Positions 16,991 through 25,013 of a DNA stretch of 39,966 bases are shown here, one piece after another; the first letter of the stretch is position 1; every line of letters starts with the position of its first letter. Under the pieces are notes generated by a model. The model worked only from the letters and a program-made list of their open reading frames with translations. It made no database searches and was not told where the DNA came from. The position numbers and the translations under genes are program-made. The DNA comes from Streptomyces sp. S3(2020) (GTDB lineage: Bacteria; Actinomycetota; Actinomycetes; Streptomycetales; Streptomycetaceae): NCBI RefSeq assembly GCF_013044505.1, contig NZ_JABERD010000081.1, forward strand, positions 1 through 39,966, given 5' to 3'.

Positions 16991-18583
16991 TCACTTGGCC
17001 GCGGCGGCCGGCGCGTCTTCGCCGAGAAGCTTGCCGTCCGAGGTCTCGAACTGCTTCTTGAAGTCCGCGATGCCGTCGGCGATGGCGGTGAGGGTGTCGT
17101 CCGACATCTTGCCGCCCTCCTTGATGGAGGTCATGAGGCCCTGCTCCTTGCGGTGCAGGTACTCCAGGAGCTCCTTCTCGAAGCGGCGGATGTCGGCGAC
17201 CGGGACGTCGTCCATCTTGCCGGTGGTACCGGCCCACACGGAGACGACCTGGTCCTCGGTCGGCATCGGCTGGTACTGAGCCTGCTTGAGCAGCTCGACC
17301 AGACGCTGACCGCGCTCCAGCTGGGACTTCGACGCGGCGTCCAGGTCGGAACCGAAGGCGGCGAACGCCTCCAGCTCGCGGTACTGGGCGAGGTCGAGGC
17401 GGAGACGACCCGAAACCTGCTTCATCGCCTTGTGCTGCGCGGAACCACCGACTCGGGAGACGGAGATACCGACGTTCAGCGCGGGGCGCTGACCGGCGTT
17501 GAACAGGTCCGACTCCAGGAAGCACTGGCCGTCGGTGATGGAGATGACGTTGGTCGGGATGAACGCCGACACGTCGTTCGCCTTGGTCTCGACGATCGGC
17601 AGACCCGTCATGGAACCGGCGCCGAGCTCGTCGGAGAGCTTCGCGCAGCGCTCCAGGAGGCGGGAGTGCAGGTAGAAGACGTCACCCGGGTAGGCCTCAC
17701 GCCCCGGCGGGCGGCGCAGCAGCAGGGACACGGCGCGGTAGGCGTCGGCCTGCTTCGAGAGGTCGTCGAAGATGATGAGGACGTGCTTGCCCTCGTACAT
17801 CCACTGCTGACCGATGGCCGAACCGGTGTAGGGCGCCAGGTACTTGAAGCCGGCCGGGTCGGACGCCGGGGCGGCGACGATGGTCGTGTACTCCAGCGCG
17901 CCGGCCTCTTCCAGGGCGCCACGCACGGAGGCGATGGTCGAGCCCTTCTGGCCGATGGCGACGTAGACGCAGCGGACCTGCTTCTTCGGGTCGCCGGAGC
18001 GCCAGTTGTCACGCTGGTTGATGATCGTGTCGACGGCCAGGGCGGTCTTGCCGGTCTGACGGTCACCGATGACCAGCTGACGCTGGCCACGGCCGATCGG
18101 GGTCATCGCGTCGACGGCCTTGTAGCCGGTCTCCATCGGCTCGTGCACCGACTTACGGGCCATGACGCCCGGAGCCTGCAGCTCAAGGGCGCGACGACCG
18201 CTGGTCTCGATCTCGCCGAGACCGTCGATCGGGTTGCCGAGGGGGTCGACGACACGGCCGAGGTAGCCCTCGCCCACGGCGACCGACAGGACCTCACCGG
18301 TACGCGTGACCGGCTGACCCTCCTCGATGCCACTGAACTCACCGAGGACGATGGCGCCGATCTCGCGCTCTTCCAGGTTGAGCGCGAGGCCGAGGGTGCC
18401 GTCCTCGAACTTCAGCAGTTCGTTGGCCATGGCCGAGGGAAGACCCTCGACCTTCGCGATGCCGTCGCCGGCAAGGGTGACCGTACCGACCTCCTCGCGC
18501 GAGGCCGCGTCCGGCTTGTACGACTGGACGAAGTTCTCCAGCGCGTCCCGGATCTCCTCCGGCCGGATCGTGAGCTCCGCCAT
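16991..18583 (-). CDS. atpA: F1Fo ATP synthase subunit alpha
   Basis: The 530-residue non-catalytic alpha subunit. It shows Walker A GDRQTGKTALAVD, the region LIIFDDLSKQA, the signature PGREAYPGDVFYLHSRLLER and the arginine-finger segment SVSRVGGSAQ. The start ATG 18583 (MAELTIRPEEIRDALENFV) follows AGGGAA. Longer frames extend into the 131-bp gap, which holds hairpins and no coding homology. Length is slightly longer at the C-terminus than in proteobacteria, as usual in actinobacteria. Confidence 0.98.
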   Translation of the reverse strand: MAELTIRPEEIRDALENFVQSYKPDAASREEVGTVTLAGDGIAKVEGLPSAMANELLKFEDGTLGLALNLEEREIGAIVLGEFSGIEEGQPVTRTGEVLSVAVGEGYLGRVVDPLGNPIDGLGEIETSGRRALELQAPGVMARKSVHEPMETGYKAVDAMTPIGRGQRQLVIGDRQTGKTALAVDTIINQRDNWRSGDPKKQVRCVYVAIGQKGSTIASVRGALEEAGALEYTTIVAAPASDPAGFKYLAPYTGSAIGQQWMYEGKHVLIIFDDLSKQADAYRAVSLLLRRPPGREAYPGDVFYLHSRLLERCAKLSDELGAGSMTGLPIVETKANDVSAFIPTNVISITDGQCFLESDLFNAGQRPALNVGISVSRVGGSAQHKAMKQVSGRLRLDLAQYRELEAFAAFGSDLDAASKSQLERGQRLVELLKQAQYQPMPTEDQVVSVWAGTTGKMDDVPVADIRRFEKELLEYLHRKEQGLMTSIKEGGKMSDDTLTAIADGIADFKKQFETSDGKLLGEDAPAAAAK

Positions 18584-18624
18584 CTGGGTTCCCTGCTCTC
18601 CTTGTTGGGCCCGAAGTTTCACTT

Positions 18625-18687
18625 TGGGGGGATGGGGACTCCCCCCTGGAAAAAGGGTGAATCCTCTGCACGGCCCAACCGGGCCGT
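18625..18687 (-). other. hairpins in the atpH-atpA gap
   Basis: Within the 131-bp gap, ACGGCCC-AACC-GGGCCGT (18670-18687) gives a 7-bp stem, followed on the minus strand by a run of five T. GGGGGG and CCCCCC runs around 18627-18648 give a second. Together they could act as a partial terminator or mRNA stabiliser between delta (one copy per enzyme) and alpha (three copies). Confidence 0.45.
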
Positions 18688-18714
18688 CTGTACGTACTGC
18701 TATGAAGTTGCTGC

Positions 18715-19536
18715 TCAGCCGGCCAGGCGGCGGCCGGCGTCCTCGATGCGGTCCGCGAGGGAGCCGTTGATGACCTCGTCGCCGACCTGCACCCGGATCC
18801 CGCCGAGGACCTCGGGGTCCACGTCGATGTTGAGGTGCATCGTGTGGCCGTAGAGCTTCGCGAGGGCGGCGCCCAGGCGCTGCTTCTGCGTGTCACTCAG
18901 CGGCACCGCCGAGGTGACGACGGCGACCAGCCGGTCCCGGCGCTCGGCGGCGAGCTTGGACAGGGACTCCAGTCCCGACTCCAGGCTACGTCCCCGGGGC
19001 GCGGTCACAAGACGCGTCACCAGACGCTCGGTGGTCGCGTGGGCACGGCCGCCGAGCAGGCTGCGCAGCAGCTCGCCCTTGGCCGACGCCGTCGCGGCGC
19101 GGTCGGTCAGCGCGGCGCGCAGCCCGGTGTTCGAAGAGACGATCCGGCCGAAGCGGAACAGTTCGTCCTCGACGTCGTCGAGAGCGCCCGTCTGCTGTGC
19201 GGCGGTGAGGTCGGCGATGTTCGCCAGCTCCTCCAGGGCGTCCGCGAGGTCACGCGACTGCGACCAGCGGGAGCGCACCATGCCGGACACCAGATCGGCG
19301 GCCTCGCCGCCCACCTGGCCGCCGAGGAGGCGCTGGGCCAGTTCGGCCTTGGCCTCGCCGGCCTGCGCCGGGTCGGTGAGGACCCGACGCAGCGACACCT
19401 CGCGGTCGAACAGCGCGGTGACGGCGGCCAGCTCGCCGGCGAGCGTGCCGGCGTTCACGGACGTGCTGTCCGTCAGCGCGTCAAGACGCTCACGTGCGGC
19501 TGCCGCAGCCTCGCGGCTCGCTCCGTGCGCTGTCAT
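18715..19536 (-). CDS. atpH: F1Fo ATP synthase subunit delta
   Basis: The 273-residue peripheral-stalk delta subunit, clearly longer than the ~180 residues of E. coli, as is common in actinobacteria. The N-terminal helical bundle binds alpha. The C-terminal region carries the family signature around ALAKLYGHTMHLNIDVDPEVLGGIRVQVGDEVINGS. ATG 19536 overlaps the atpF stop (ATGA), so the two peripheral-stalk genes are coupled. Confidence 0.96.
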   Translation of the reverse strand: MTAHGASREAAAAARERLDALTDSTSVNAGTLAGELAAVTALFDREVSLRRVLTDPAQAGEAKAELAQRLLGGQVGGEAADLVSGMVRSRWSQSRDLADALEELANIADLTAAQQTGALDDVEDELFRFGRIVSSNTGLRAALTDRAATASAKGELLRSLLGGRAHATTERLVTRLVTAPRGRSLESGLESLSKLAAERRDRLVAVVTSAVPLSDTQKQRLGAALAKLYGHTMHLNIDVDPEVLGGIRVQVGDEVINGSLADRIEDAGRRLAG

Positions 19537-20081
19537 CGAGTCGCCTCGGCCTTCTCCTCGAGCTCGTCGAGGAAGCGGTCGATCACGCGGCTCTGTCGGG
19601 CGTGGTCCTCGAGGGACTCGCCGACGAGCTTGCCGGCCAGGTCGGTGGCGATCTTGCCGACGTCCTGACGCAGCGCGGAGGACGCGGCCTTGCGGTCCGC
19701 CTCGATCTGCGCGTGCCCGGCGGCGACGATCTCCTCGCGCTGCCGCTGGCCTTCCGCGCGCATCTCGGCGATGAGCGTGGCGCCCTGCTCCTGCGCCTCC
19801 TGGCGCAGACGCGCGGCCTCGTGCCGGGCCTCGGTGAGCTGGGCCTTGTACTGCTCAAGGACGCTCTGGGCCTCGACCTGAGCTGCCTCGGCCTTCTCGA
19901 TTCCGCCTTCGATCGCCTCGCGGCGCTCCTCCAGAACCTTGTTGATGTTCGGGAGCAGCTTCTTCCAGAAGAAGAAGAACACGATGGCGAAGGCGATGGT
20001 GCCTACGAGCAGCTCGGGGCCCGGAGGAACAAGCGGGTTCTGCTTTTCCTCGGCCGCCAGCTGCATCAGGTTGGCGATCAC
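19533..20081 (-). CDS. atpF: F1Fo ATP synthase subunit b
   Basis: The 182-residue peripheral-stalk subunit. One transmembrane helix (LLVGTIAFAIVFFFFWKKLLP, ~24-44) is followed by a long charged coiled coil rich in Glu, Ala, Arg and Gln. It anchors delta and the alpha/beta hexamer to subunit a. GTG 20081 is used, with GAAAGG seven bases upstream. An ATG two bases away (20083) is out of frame. Confidence 0.96.
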   Translation of the reverse strand: MIANLMQLAAEEKQNPLVPPGPELLVGTIAFAIVFFFFWKKLLPNINKVLEERREAIEGGIEKAEAAQVEAQSVLEQYKAQLTEARHEAARLRQEAQEQGATLIAEMRAEGQRQREEIVAAGHAQIEADRKAASSALRQDVGKIATDLAGKLVGESLEDHARQSRVIDRFLDELEEKAEATR

Positions 20082-20122
20082 ATCAGTGCCTTTCGTGGAA
20101 AGGTTGGCTCGTCAGGGTTCGA

Positions 20123-20356
20123 TCATCCGTAGACGAACGGCATGACGATGCCGATGAGGGCGAGCGCCTCACAGAAGGCGAAGCCGAGGATCTGGTTGGC
20201 GCGGATCAGGCCGGCAGCCTCAGGCTGACGGGCGAGGGCCTGGGTGCCGTTGCCGAAGATGATGCCGACGCCGACGCCGGGGCCGATGGCGGCAAGGCCG
20301 TAACCGATGGAACCGATGTTGCCTTCGACAGCGGCGAGGGTCTCAAGGGCAGCCAT
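20123..20356 (-). CDS. atpE: F1Fo ATP synthase subunit c
   Basis: The 77-residue proteolipid of the rotor ring. It has two hydrophobic helices joined by the polar loop R43-Q44-P45, with the proton-carrying glutamate E63 in FCEALALIGIVMPF. The Gly-rich first helix GPGVGVGIIFGNG packs the ring. No sodium-binding signature is evident, so it is probably proton-driven. ATG 20356 follows GAAGGAAG. Confidence 0.98.
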   Translation of the reverse strand: MAALETLAAVEGNIGSIGYGLAAIGPGVGVGIIFGNGTQALARQPEAAGLIRANQILGFAFCEALALIGIVMPFVYG

Positions 20357-20432
20357 GCTGTTTCTTCCTTCTCTTTCAAGGACCGGCGGGGGTTGACCAC
20401 CGGACGTTCTGGGGGCTTGGGGGCGGTACGGC

Positions 20433-21251
20433 TCAGTGCTGCTCGGCCATCGCGCCCTGGAGGTACGAGCAGGCCAGCAGCACGAAGACGTACGCCTGGA
20501 CGGCCTGCACGAAAAGCTCGAAGAGGATCATGACCATGGTCATGACGAACGAGACGCCGGCGGCCGGGATCATCCAGCTGTTCAGCAGGTACCAGGAGGC
20601 GACCGTGAACATGACCAGCATCAGGTGGCCGGCGAACATGTTGGCGAAGAGCCGGACCGCGTGCGTGAACGGCCGGACCAGCAGGTTCGAGAAGAACTCG
20701 ATGACCATCACGAGCGGCAGAACCGCGCCCAGCGACTTGTCGTAGCCGGTGATGTTCTTGAAGAACCCGACGAAGCCATGACGCTTGAACGTCACCGAGA
20801 CCCACATGATCCAGACGATCGCGGCGAGCACCATCGGGAAGGCGATGATCGACGACACCGGGAACTGGGCCAGCGGGATCACGGACCAGATGTTCATGAT
20901 CCAGATGAAGAAGAACAGCGAGACCATGAACGGGACGTACTTCTCGCCCTCGCGCTTGCCGAGCGTCTCGTAGACGATGCCCCGGCGCACGAAGTCGTAG
21001 CCGGCCTCGCCGACCATCTGGAGCTTGCCCGGGATCACCTTGGCCTTGCCAAAGGCTGCCCAGAAGAAGCTGATCACCAGAAGTGTGGTGAGCAGCGCGA
21101 GCAGCATCACCTTGTTGAACTCGAACCCTCCGACCGTGGCGATCGGCTTGAAGAGGAACGAGTGCAGGCCCGGAGCCGGGAAGCCACACCCGTTGTCGGA
21201 CATGATCCGACAACTCCAGTCAAAGGCGAGCTGGGTCTGGTCAGCACTCAC
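20433..21251 (-). CDS. atpB: F1Fo ATP synthase subunit a
   Basis: The 272-residue membrane stator that forms the proton half-channels. The essential arginine is in HAVRLFANMFAGHLMLV, and the C-terminal helix contains FVQAVQAYVFVLLACSYL. About six hydrophobic segments are present. GTG 21251 is chosen because GAAGGAG lies six bases upstream; longer frames lack an RBS. A 225-bp gap separates it from atpI. Confidence 0.97.
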   Translation of the reverse strand: MSADQTQLAFDWSCRIMSDNGCGFPAPGLHSFLFKPIATVGGFEFNKVMLLALLTTLLVISFFWAAFGKAKVIPGKLQMVGEAGYDFVRRGIVYETLGKREGEKYVPFMVSLFFFIWIMNIWSVIPLAQFPVSSIIAFPMVLAAIVWIMWVSVTFKRHGFVGFFKNITGYDKSLGAVLPLVMVIEFFSNLLVRPFTHAVRLFANMFAGHLMLVMFTVASWYLLNSWMIPAAGVSFVMTMVMILFELFVQAVQAYVFVLLACSYLQGAMAEQH

Positions 21252-21432
21252 CACGGGCTCCTTCGGCGTGACGCATGGGTACGGCAACCTCGTTGTGTCG
21301 GCGCGGCATGCAGCCGCGGATCGGCACCGGACTGGTGTTTCGGATGTGAGGGCGGCTGGGGGGCTTCGAGCCTCGCGATTGAGCAGGCGTCAGCTCGGAT
21401 GCCCGCGCCCGCGATGCCGCAGTTGGCACCGG

Positions 21433-21438
21433 ACGATA
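21433..21438 (-). promoter_or_regulatory. candidate extended -10 promoter for atpB
   Basis: On the minus strand, TGC-TATCGT in the 225-bp atpI-atpB gap has the extended -10 form (TGN then TATCGT). A start near 21426 would give a ~175-nt leader to atpB. The -35 is poor. Confidence 0.4.
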
Positions 21439-21476
21439 GCAGGAACTCTCAAGCGCCCTTATCCCGGCCCTACCTC

Positions 21477-21908
21477 TCACGACGAGTGCCCTGACTTCTC
21501 GGGTTTGTCACCCGAATCGGGTTCGACGTAGAGGATCTTGGCCTTCATGTGGGCACGCGTCTGCGCGGCGATCCACACGAGCGTGCCCACGAGGAGCGTG
21601 ATCGCGAAGGCCCGGGGGTTGAACAGCGTGGTGTCCTTGAAGACGGACAGGAAGATGAACAGCAGCAGGATCTGCGCCGCGTACAGCATCAGCCCCATCA
21701 TCTGGAACAGATGCGGAAGCGATTTGGCAGTGCGCTGGAGTACGTAGAACCCGAGCCCCATGAACAGGATCACGAGCACCGTCGCGACCGCGGCTCCCAC
21801 CGCCCCTTCGCCGCCGGCGACCACACCGCTGACGACAGCAGCGACAGCTCCGGCGGCGGCTGTGGGCACAGCAGCCTGGAGCAGGGTCCGGACGTCATTG
21901 GACGGCAT
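21477..21908 (-). CDS. atpI: ATP synthase-associated protein AtpI
   Basis: A 143-residue membrane protein encoded first in the atp operon, with about four hydrophobic helices (for example AVATVLVILFMGLGFYVLQ, MLYAAQILLLFIFLSVF and FAITLLVGTLVWIAAQ). Position and topology match AtpI, thought to help assemble the c-ring. ATG 21908 follows GCGGAG. The C-terminal tail is hydrophilic (VEPDSGDKPEKSGHSS). Confidence 0.85.
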   Translation of the reverse strand: MPSNDVRTLLQAAVPTAAAGAVAAVVSGVVAGGEGAVGAAVATVLVILFMGLGFYVLQRTAKSLPHLFQMMGLMLYAAQILLLFIFLSVFKDTTLFNPRAFAITLLVGTLVWIAAQTRAHMKAKILYVEPDSGDKPEKSGHSS

Positions 21909-22220
21909 GGCGGCAACTCCGCTTTCACGGTGGGGGAAGGGGTGTCGTCATGGACGAGCGTAGTCCCGGCCTGAGAGTGACTCTCACGCCAATGGACCGT
22001 CGCACTACGGCCCTTCGGCTCTACCCGGGGTTCTCGTGAACCGTATCACAAACTATTTGATGAGGTCTTTACCTGGTTGGTGTGCTCGCTGTCACACATG
22101 AGAGTGAGAGTGCGCGTCTGTGCAAAAACCCCACCCAGTTGTCTGGTATTGGGGCGCTTTGAGACCCCAACCCACTCCCACGACTTGGCAATGCTCTAGT
22201 CAGATTCTTACCTTGCCGCG
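21909..22220 (-). promoter_or_regulatory. 312-bp gap: atp operon promoter region
   Basis: No gene is seen. On the minus strand a -10 TACGCT (21962 down to 21957) predicts a start near 21950, ~42 nt before atpI. The perfect palindrome TGAGAGT-G-ACTCTCA (21972-21986) sits where the -35 should be, so it may be an operator or activator site. At 22081-22096, TGTGCTCGCTGTCACA is one base from a TGTGA-N6-TCACA Crp-type site. Nearer the WecA gene end lies an intrinsic terminator, listed separately. Confidence 0.5.
22124..22154 (-). terminator. terminator of the WecA-like gene
   Basis: On the minus strand, CCCCA...CCAG-ACAA-CTGG...TGGGG forms a two-part stem followed immediately by TTTTT (22128-22124), ~70 bp after the gene's stop. 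This has the form of a classic intrinsic terminator. Confidence 0.65.
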
Positions 22221-23573
22221 TCAGCGCGACGTTCCGGCTTTCCGCCGGTCCAGGAAGCGCGAACGGGCGCCGAGGGCGGTCGCCCCGTTGACACCGGATA
22301 CGCCGGAGACACCCGCGGTGACCGGAGTGCGCTCCTCCTCTTCCGCCGACTCCACGGCCGCGGCGGCCGGTTCGGTGACCGCCGCCGCGGATTCCGCAAC
22401 GGCCCTGCGACGGCGGTACCGCGGCGGCACGACGGCCTGCGCCCACATCGGGGCACGCGGCGTGAAGCGCGGCAGCAGCAGCAGGAGCAGGCCGATCGCG
22501 GAGAGGAACACCACGCTCAGGACGATCCACATGGACGCGGAGTTCACGGAGTACGCGAGCGCGCCGAAGGCGATCAGCGCCGACCAGAAGTACATGATCA
22601 GCACCGCGCGGCTGTGCGAGTGCCCGATCTCCAGGAGCCGGTGGTGCAGATGCCCGCGGTCGGCGGCGAACGGCGACTGGCCGCGCCAGGTGCGGCGCAC
22701 GATCGCCAGGACCAGGTCGGCCGCCGGGATCGCGATGATGGTCAGCGGCAGCAGCAGCGGGATGTAGACCGGCACCGTCTGGTGCACGGCCGCCTTCTCG
22801 GACCCGGCGAACAGCTTCAGCGCGTCCGGGTCGACCTGTCCGGTGATGGAGATCGCTCCCGCGGCCAGCACCAGGCCGATCAGCATCGAGCCGGAGTCGC
22901 CCATGAAGATCCGCGCGGGGTGCATGTTGTGCGGCAGGAAGCCCAGGCACATGCCCATCAGGATCGCCGAGAACAGCGTGGCCGGGGCGGCGGCCTCGAT
23001 GCCGTACGACACCCAGACGCGGTAGGCGTAGAGGAAGAACGCCGCCGACGCGATGCACACCATGCCCGCCGCGAGGCCGTCGAGGCCGTCGACGAAGTTG
23101 ACCGCGTTGATCGTGATGACGACCAGCGCCACCGTCAGCAGGGTGCCCTGCCACTGGGTCAGCGCGACATTGCCCACCGTCGGGATCGGCAGCCACAGGA
23201 TCGTCAGACCCTGCATGACCATGACGCCGGCGGCGATCATCTGGCCGCCCAGCTTGATCAGGGCGTCGATCTCGAACTTGTCGTCCAGGACACCGATCAG
23301 CCAGATCAGCGCGGCGCCGCTGAGCAGCGCCCTGGGCTCGTTCGACTTGTCGAAGACCTCACTGAGGTTGGTCAGGTGGTCGGCGACCAGCAGACCCGCG
23401 CACAGGCCGAAGAACATGGCGATACCGCCGAGCCGCGGAGTCGGTTCCCGGTGCACGTCACGGGCCCTGATCTCCGGCATCGCCCCGGCCACGATCGCGA
23501 ACTTCCGTACCGGCCCTGTCAGCAGATACGTCACCGCGGCCGTGACGCAGAGCGTCAGCAGGTATTCACGCAC
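22221..23573 (-). CDS. undecaprenyl-phosphate GlcNAc-1-phosphate transferase (WecA/TagO family)
   Basis: A 450-residue polytopic enzyme of the MraY/WecA superfamily, with about eleven transmembrane helices, that loads a sugar phosphate onto polyprenyl phosphate at the cytoplasmic face. It shows PTPRLGGIAMFFGL, GVLDDKFEIDALIKLGGQ, the catalytic NAVNFVDGLDGLAAG, MGDSGSMLIGL and the His-rich loop DRGHLHHRLLEIGHSH typical of WecA rather than MraY. The C-terminal ~75 residues are a charged cytoplasmic extension. GTG 23573 is preferred because GGGGAAG precedes it and a -10 TAGGGT (23613-23618) lies immediately upstream of the alternative GTG 23612. The same gene (rfe) sits ahead of the atp operon in mycobacteria. 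It likely serves teichoic acid or other glycopolymer synthesis. Confidence 0.92.
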   Translation of the reverse strand: MREYLLTLCVTAAVTYLLTGPVRKFAIVAGAMPEIRARDVHREPTPRLGGIAMFFGLCAGLLVADHLTNLSEVFDKSNEPRALLSGAALIWLIGVLDDKFEIDALIKLGGQMIAAGVMVMQGLTILWLPIPTVGNVALTQWQGTLLTVALVVITINAVNFVDGLDGLAAGMVCIASAAFFLYAYRVWVSYGIEAAAPATLFSAILMGMCLGFLPHNMHPARIFMGDSGSMLIGLVLAAGAISITGQVDPDALKLFAGSEKAAVHQTVPVYIPLLLPLTIIAIPAADLVLAIVRRTWRGQSPFAADRGHLHHRLLEIGHSHSRAVLIMYFWSALIAFGALAYSVNSASMWIVLSVVFLSAIGLLLLLLPRFTPRAPMWAQAVVPPRYRRRRAVAESAAAVTEPAAAAVESAEEEERTPVTAGVSGVSGVNGATALGARSRFLDRRKAGTSR

Positions 23574-23612
23574 GGGCTTCCCCACAGGTCTCGCTGGCCA
23601 TCTCAGCCCCAC

Positions 23613-23618
23613 ACCCTA
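23613..23618 (-). promoter_or_regulatory. -10 box for the WecA-like gene
   Basis: TAGGGT on the minus strand predicts a start near 23606 and a ~30-nt leader to GTG 23573 with its RBS. This argues against the longer start at 23612. Confidence 0.45.
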
Positions 23619-23702
23619 GCGATCGACGCATATGGATGGGGACTTTCGGGTAGCGACGATGGTTGCACGAGTGGCTGTGCACCTCGGAGCGCCTACCCCC
23701 GC

Positions 23703-24944
23703 TCAGGCCGGATACGGCGGAAATCCCCCGACCAGATCCCGGACTTCTTCACGTGCCTTCTGCGCCTCGGCCTCACCTCTGAGCACCCCCGCGAGCAGTA
23801 CGGCGATCCGCGCCATCTCCGCCTCCCCCATGCCCTGGGTGGTCACGGCCGCCGTTCCCAGGCGCAGGCCGCGGGCGTCCGCGTGCGGCAGCGCACAGCA
23901 GTCGAGCACCAGGCCGGCCGCCGCGAGCCGCCCTCGCGCGGTCCGTCCGTCGACGCCGAGCGGTGCCGGGTCGGCGGTGACCAGATGGGTGTCGGTCCCG
24001 CCGGTGGTGACGACGAGCCCCTCGGCGGCCAGCCCCGCCGCGAGAACCCTCGCATTGGCGACCACCTGATGGGCGTACGCCGTGAAGGCCGGTGTTGCCG
24101 CCTCGCCGAACGCGACGGCCTTGGCGGCGATGGTGTGCATCTGCGCGCCGCCCTGCGTGAACGGGAAGACCGCCCGGTCGACCCGCTCGGCCAGGTCGGC
24201 GCCGCACAGGATCATGCCGCCGCGGGGTCCGCGCAGCACCTTGTGCGTGGTGGCGCAGACGACGTCGGCGTACGGCACCGGGCTGGGCGCCGCTCCCCCG
24301 GCGACGAGCCCGATGGGGTGGGCGGCGTCGGCGATGAGATACGCCCCGACCTCGTCGGCGACCTCGCGGAAGAAGGCGTAGTCGATGTGCCGGGGGTAGG
24401 CGATGGAGCCGCACACGATGGCCTTGGGCCGGTGCTGACGGGCGAGCGCGCGCATCTGGTCGTACCGGATGAGCCCGGTCTCCTCGTCGACCCCGTACGC
24501 CACGAAGTCGAACCAGCGGCCGGAGAAGTTGGCGGGCGAGCCGTGGGTGAGGTGACCGCCGTAGGGCAGGCCGAGGGCGAGGACGGTGTCACCGGGGCGC
24601 AGGAGCGCGGCGTAGGCGGCCAGCACGGCCGACGACCCCGAATGGGCCTGCACATTGGCGTGCTCGGCGCCGAAGAGGGCCTTGGCGCGGTCCACGGCGA
24701 TCCGCTCGGCGACATCGACGATCTCGCAGCCGCCGTGGTGCCGGGCGCCGGGGTATCCCTCGGCGTACTTGTTCGCCAGCGGCGACCCCAGCGCGGCCAG
24801 CACGGCGGGCGAGCTGAAGTTCTCTGCGGCGATCAACTGCAACGACGTCGACTGCCGCTCCAGTTCGCCGAGCAGGATCTCGGCCAGCTCGGGATCCTGC
24901 CGCCGCAGGATGTCGGCGGTCTCGGGGGCATGGGTGACCGACAT
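23703..24944 (-). CDS. serine hydroxymethyltransferase paralogue (divergent GlyA)
   Basis: A 413-residue fold-type I PLP enzyme. Retained GlyA features are NKYAEGYPG (E62), GGHLTHGSP, D206 and H209 in ADAAHPIGL, the Schiff-base lysine K235 in TTHKVLRGPRGG and the C-terminal carboxylate-binding R in LRLGTAAVTTQG. Departures at normally fixed sites are LIAAENF for LIASEN, ARHHGG (69-70) for KRYYGG, and SGSSAV (102-107) for SGSQAN. The enzyme may still cleave serine to glycine or may act on another beta-hydroxy amino acid; sequence alone cannot say. ATG 24944 follows CCGGAG. It lies 69 bp downstream of the phosphatase-like gene on the same strand, so they may be co-transcribed. Confidence 0.88.
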   Translation of the reverse strand: MSVTHAPETADILRRQDPELAEILLGELERQSTSLQLIAAENFSSPAVLAALGSPLANKYAEGYPGARHHGGCEIVDVAERIAVDRAKALFGAEHANVQAHSGSSAVLAAYAALLRPGDTVLALGLPYGGHLTHGSPANFSGRWFDFVAYGVDEETGLIRYDQMRALARQHRPKAIVCGSIAYPRHIDYAFFREVADEVGAYLIADAAHPIGLVAGGAAPSPVPYADVVCATTHKVLRGPRGGMILCGADLAERVDRAVFPFTQGGAQMHTIAAKAVAFGEAATPAFTAYAHQVVANARVLAAGLAAEGLVVTTGGTDTHLVTADPAPLGVDGRTARGRLAAAGLVLDCCALPHADARGLRLGTAAVTTQGMGEAEMARIAVLLAGVLRGEAEAQKAREEVRDLVGGFPPYPA

Positions 24945-25013
24945 GGTGGACTCCGGGGCGTCGACGATGACGTACGTCCAATGTAGGCCCGGGACCCGTG
25001 GGGTGCTCGGTCA

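Noticed and set aside
14695..18853. Long plus-strand open frames (521 and 566 codons) across atpD, atpG and atpA
   Set aside because: They are antisense shadows of certain ATP synthase genes, caused by high GC in the third codon position.
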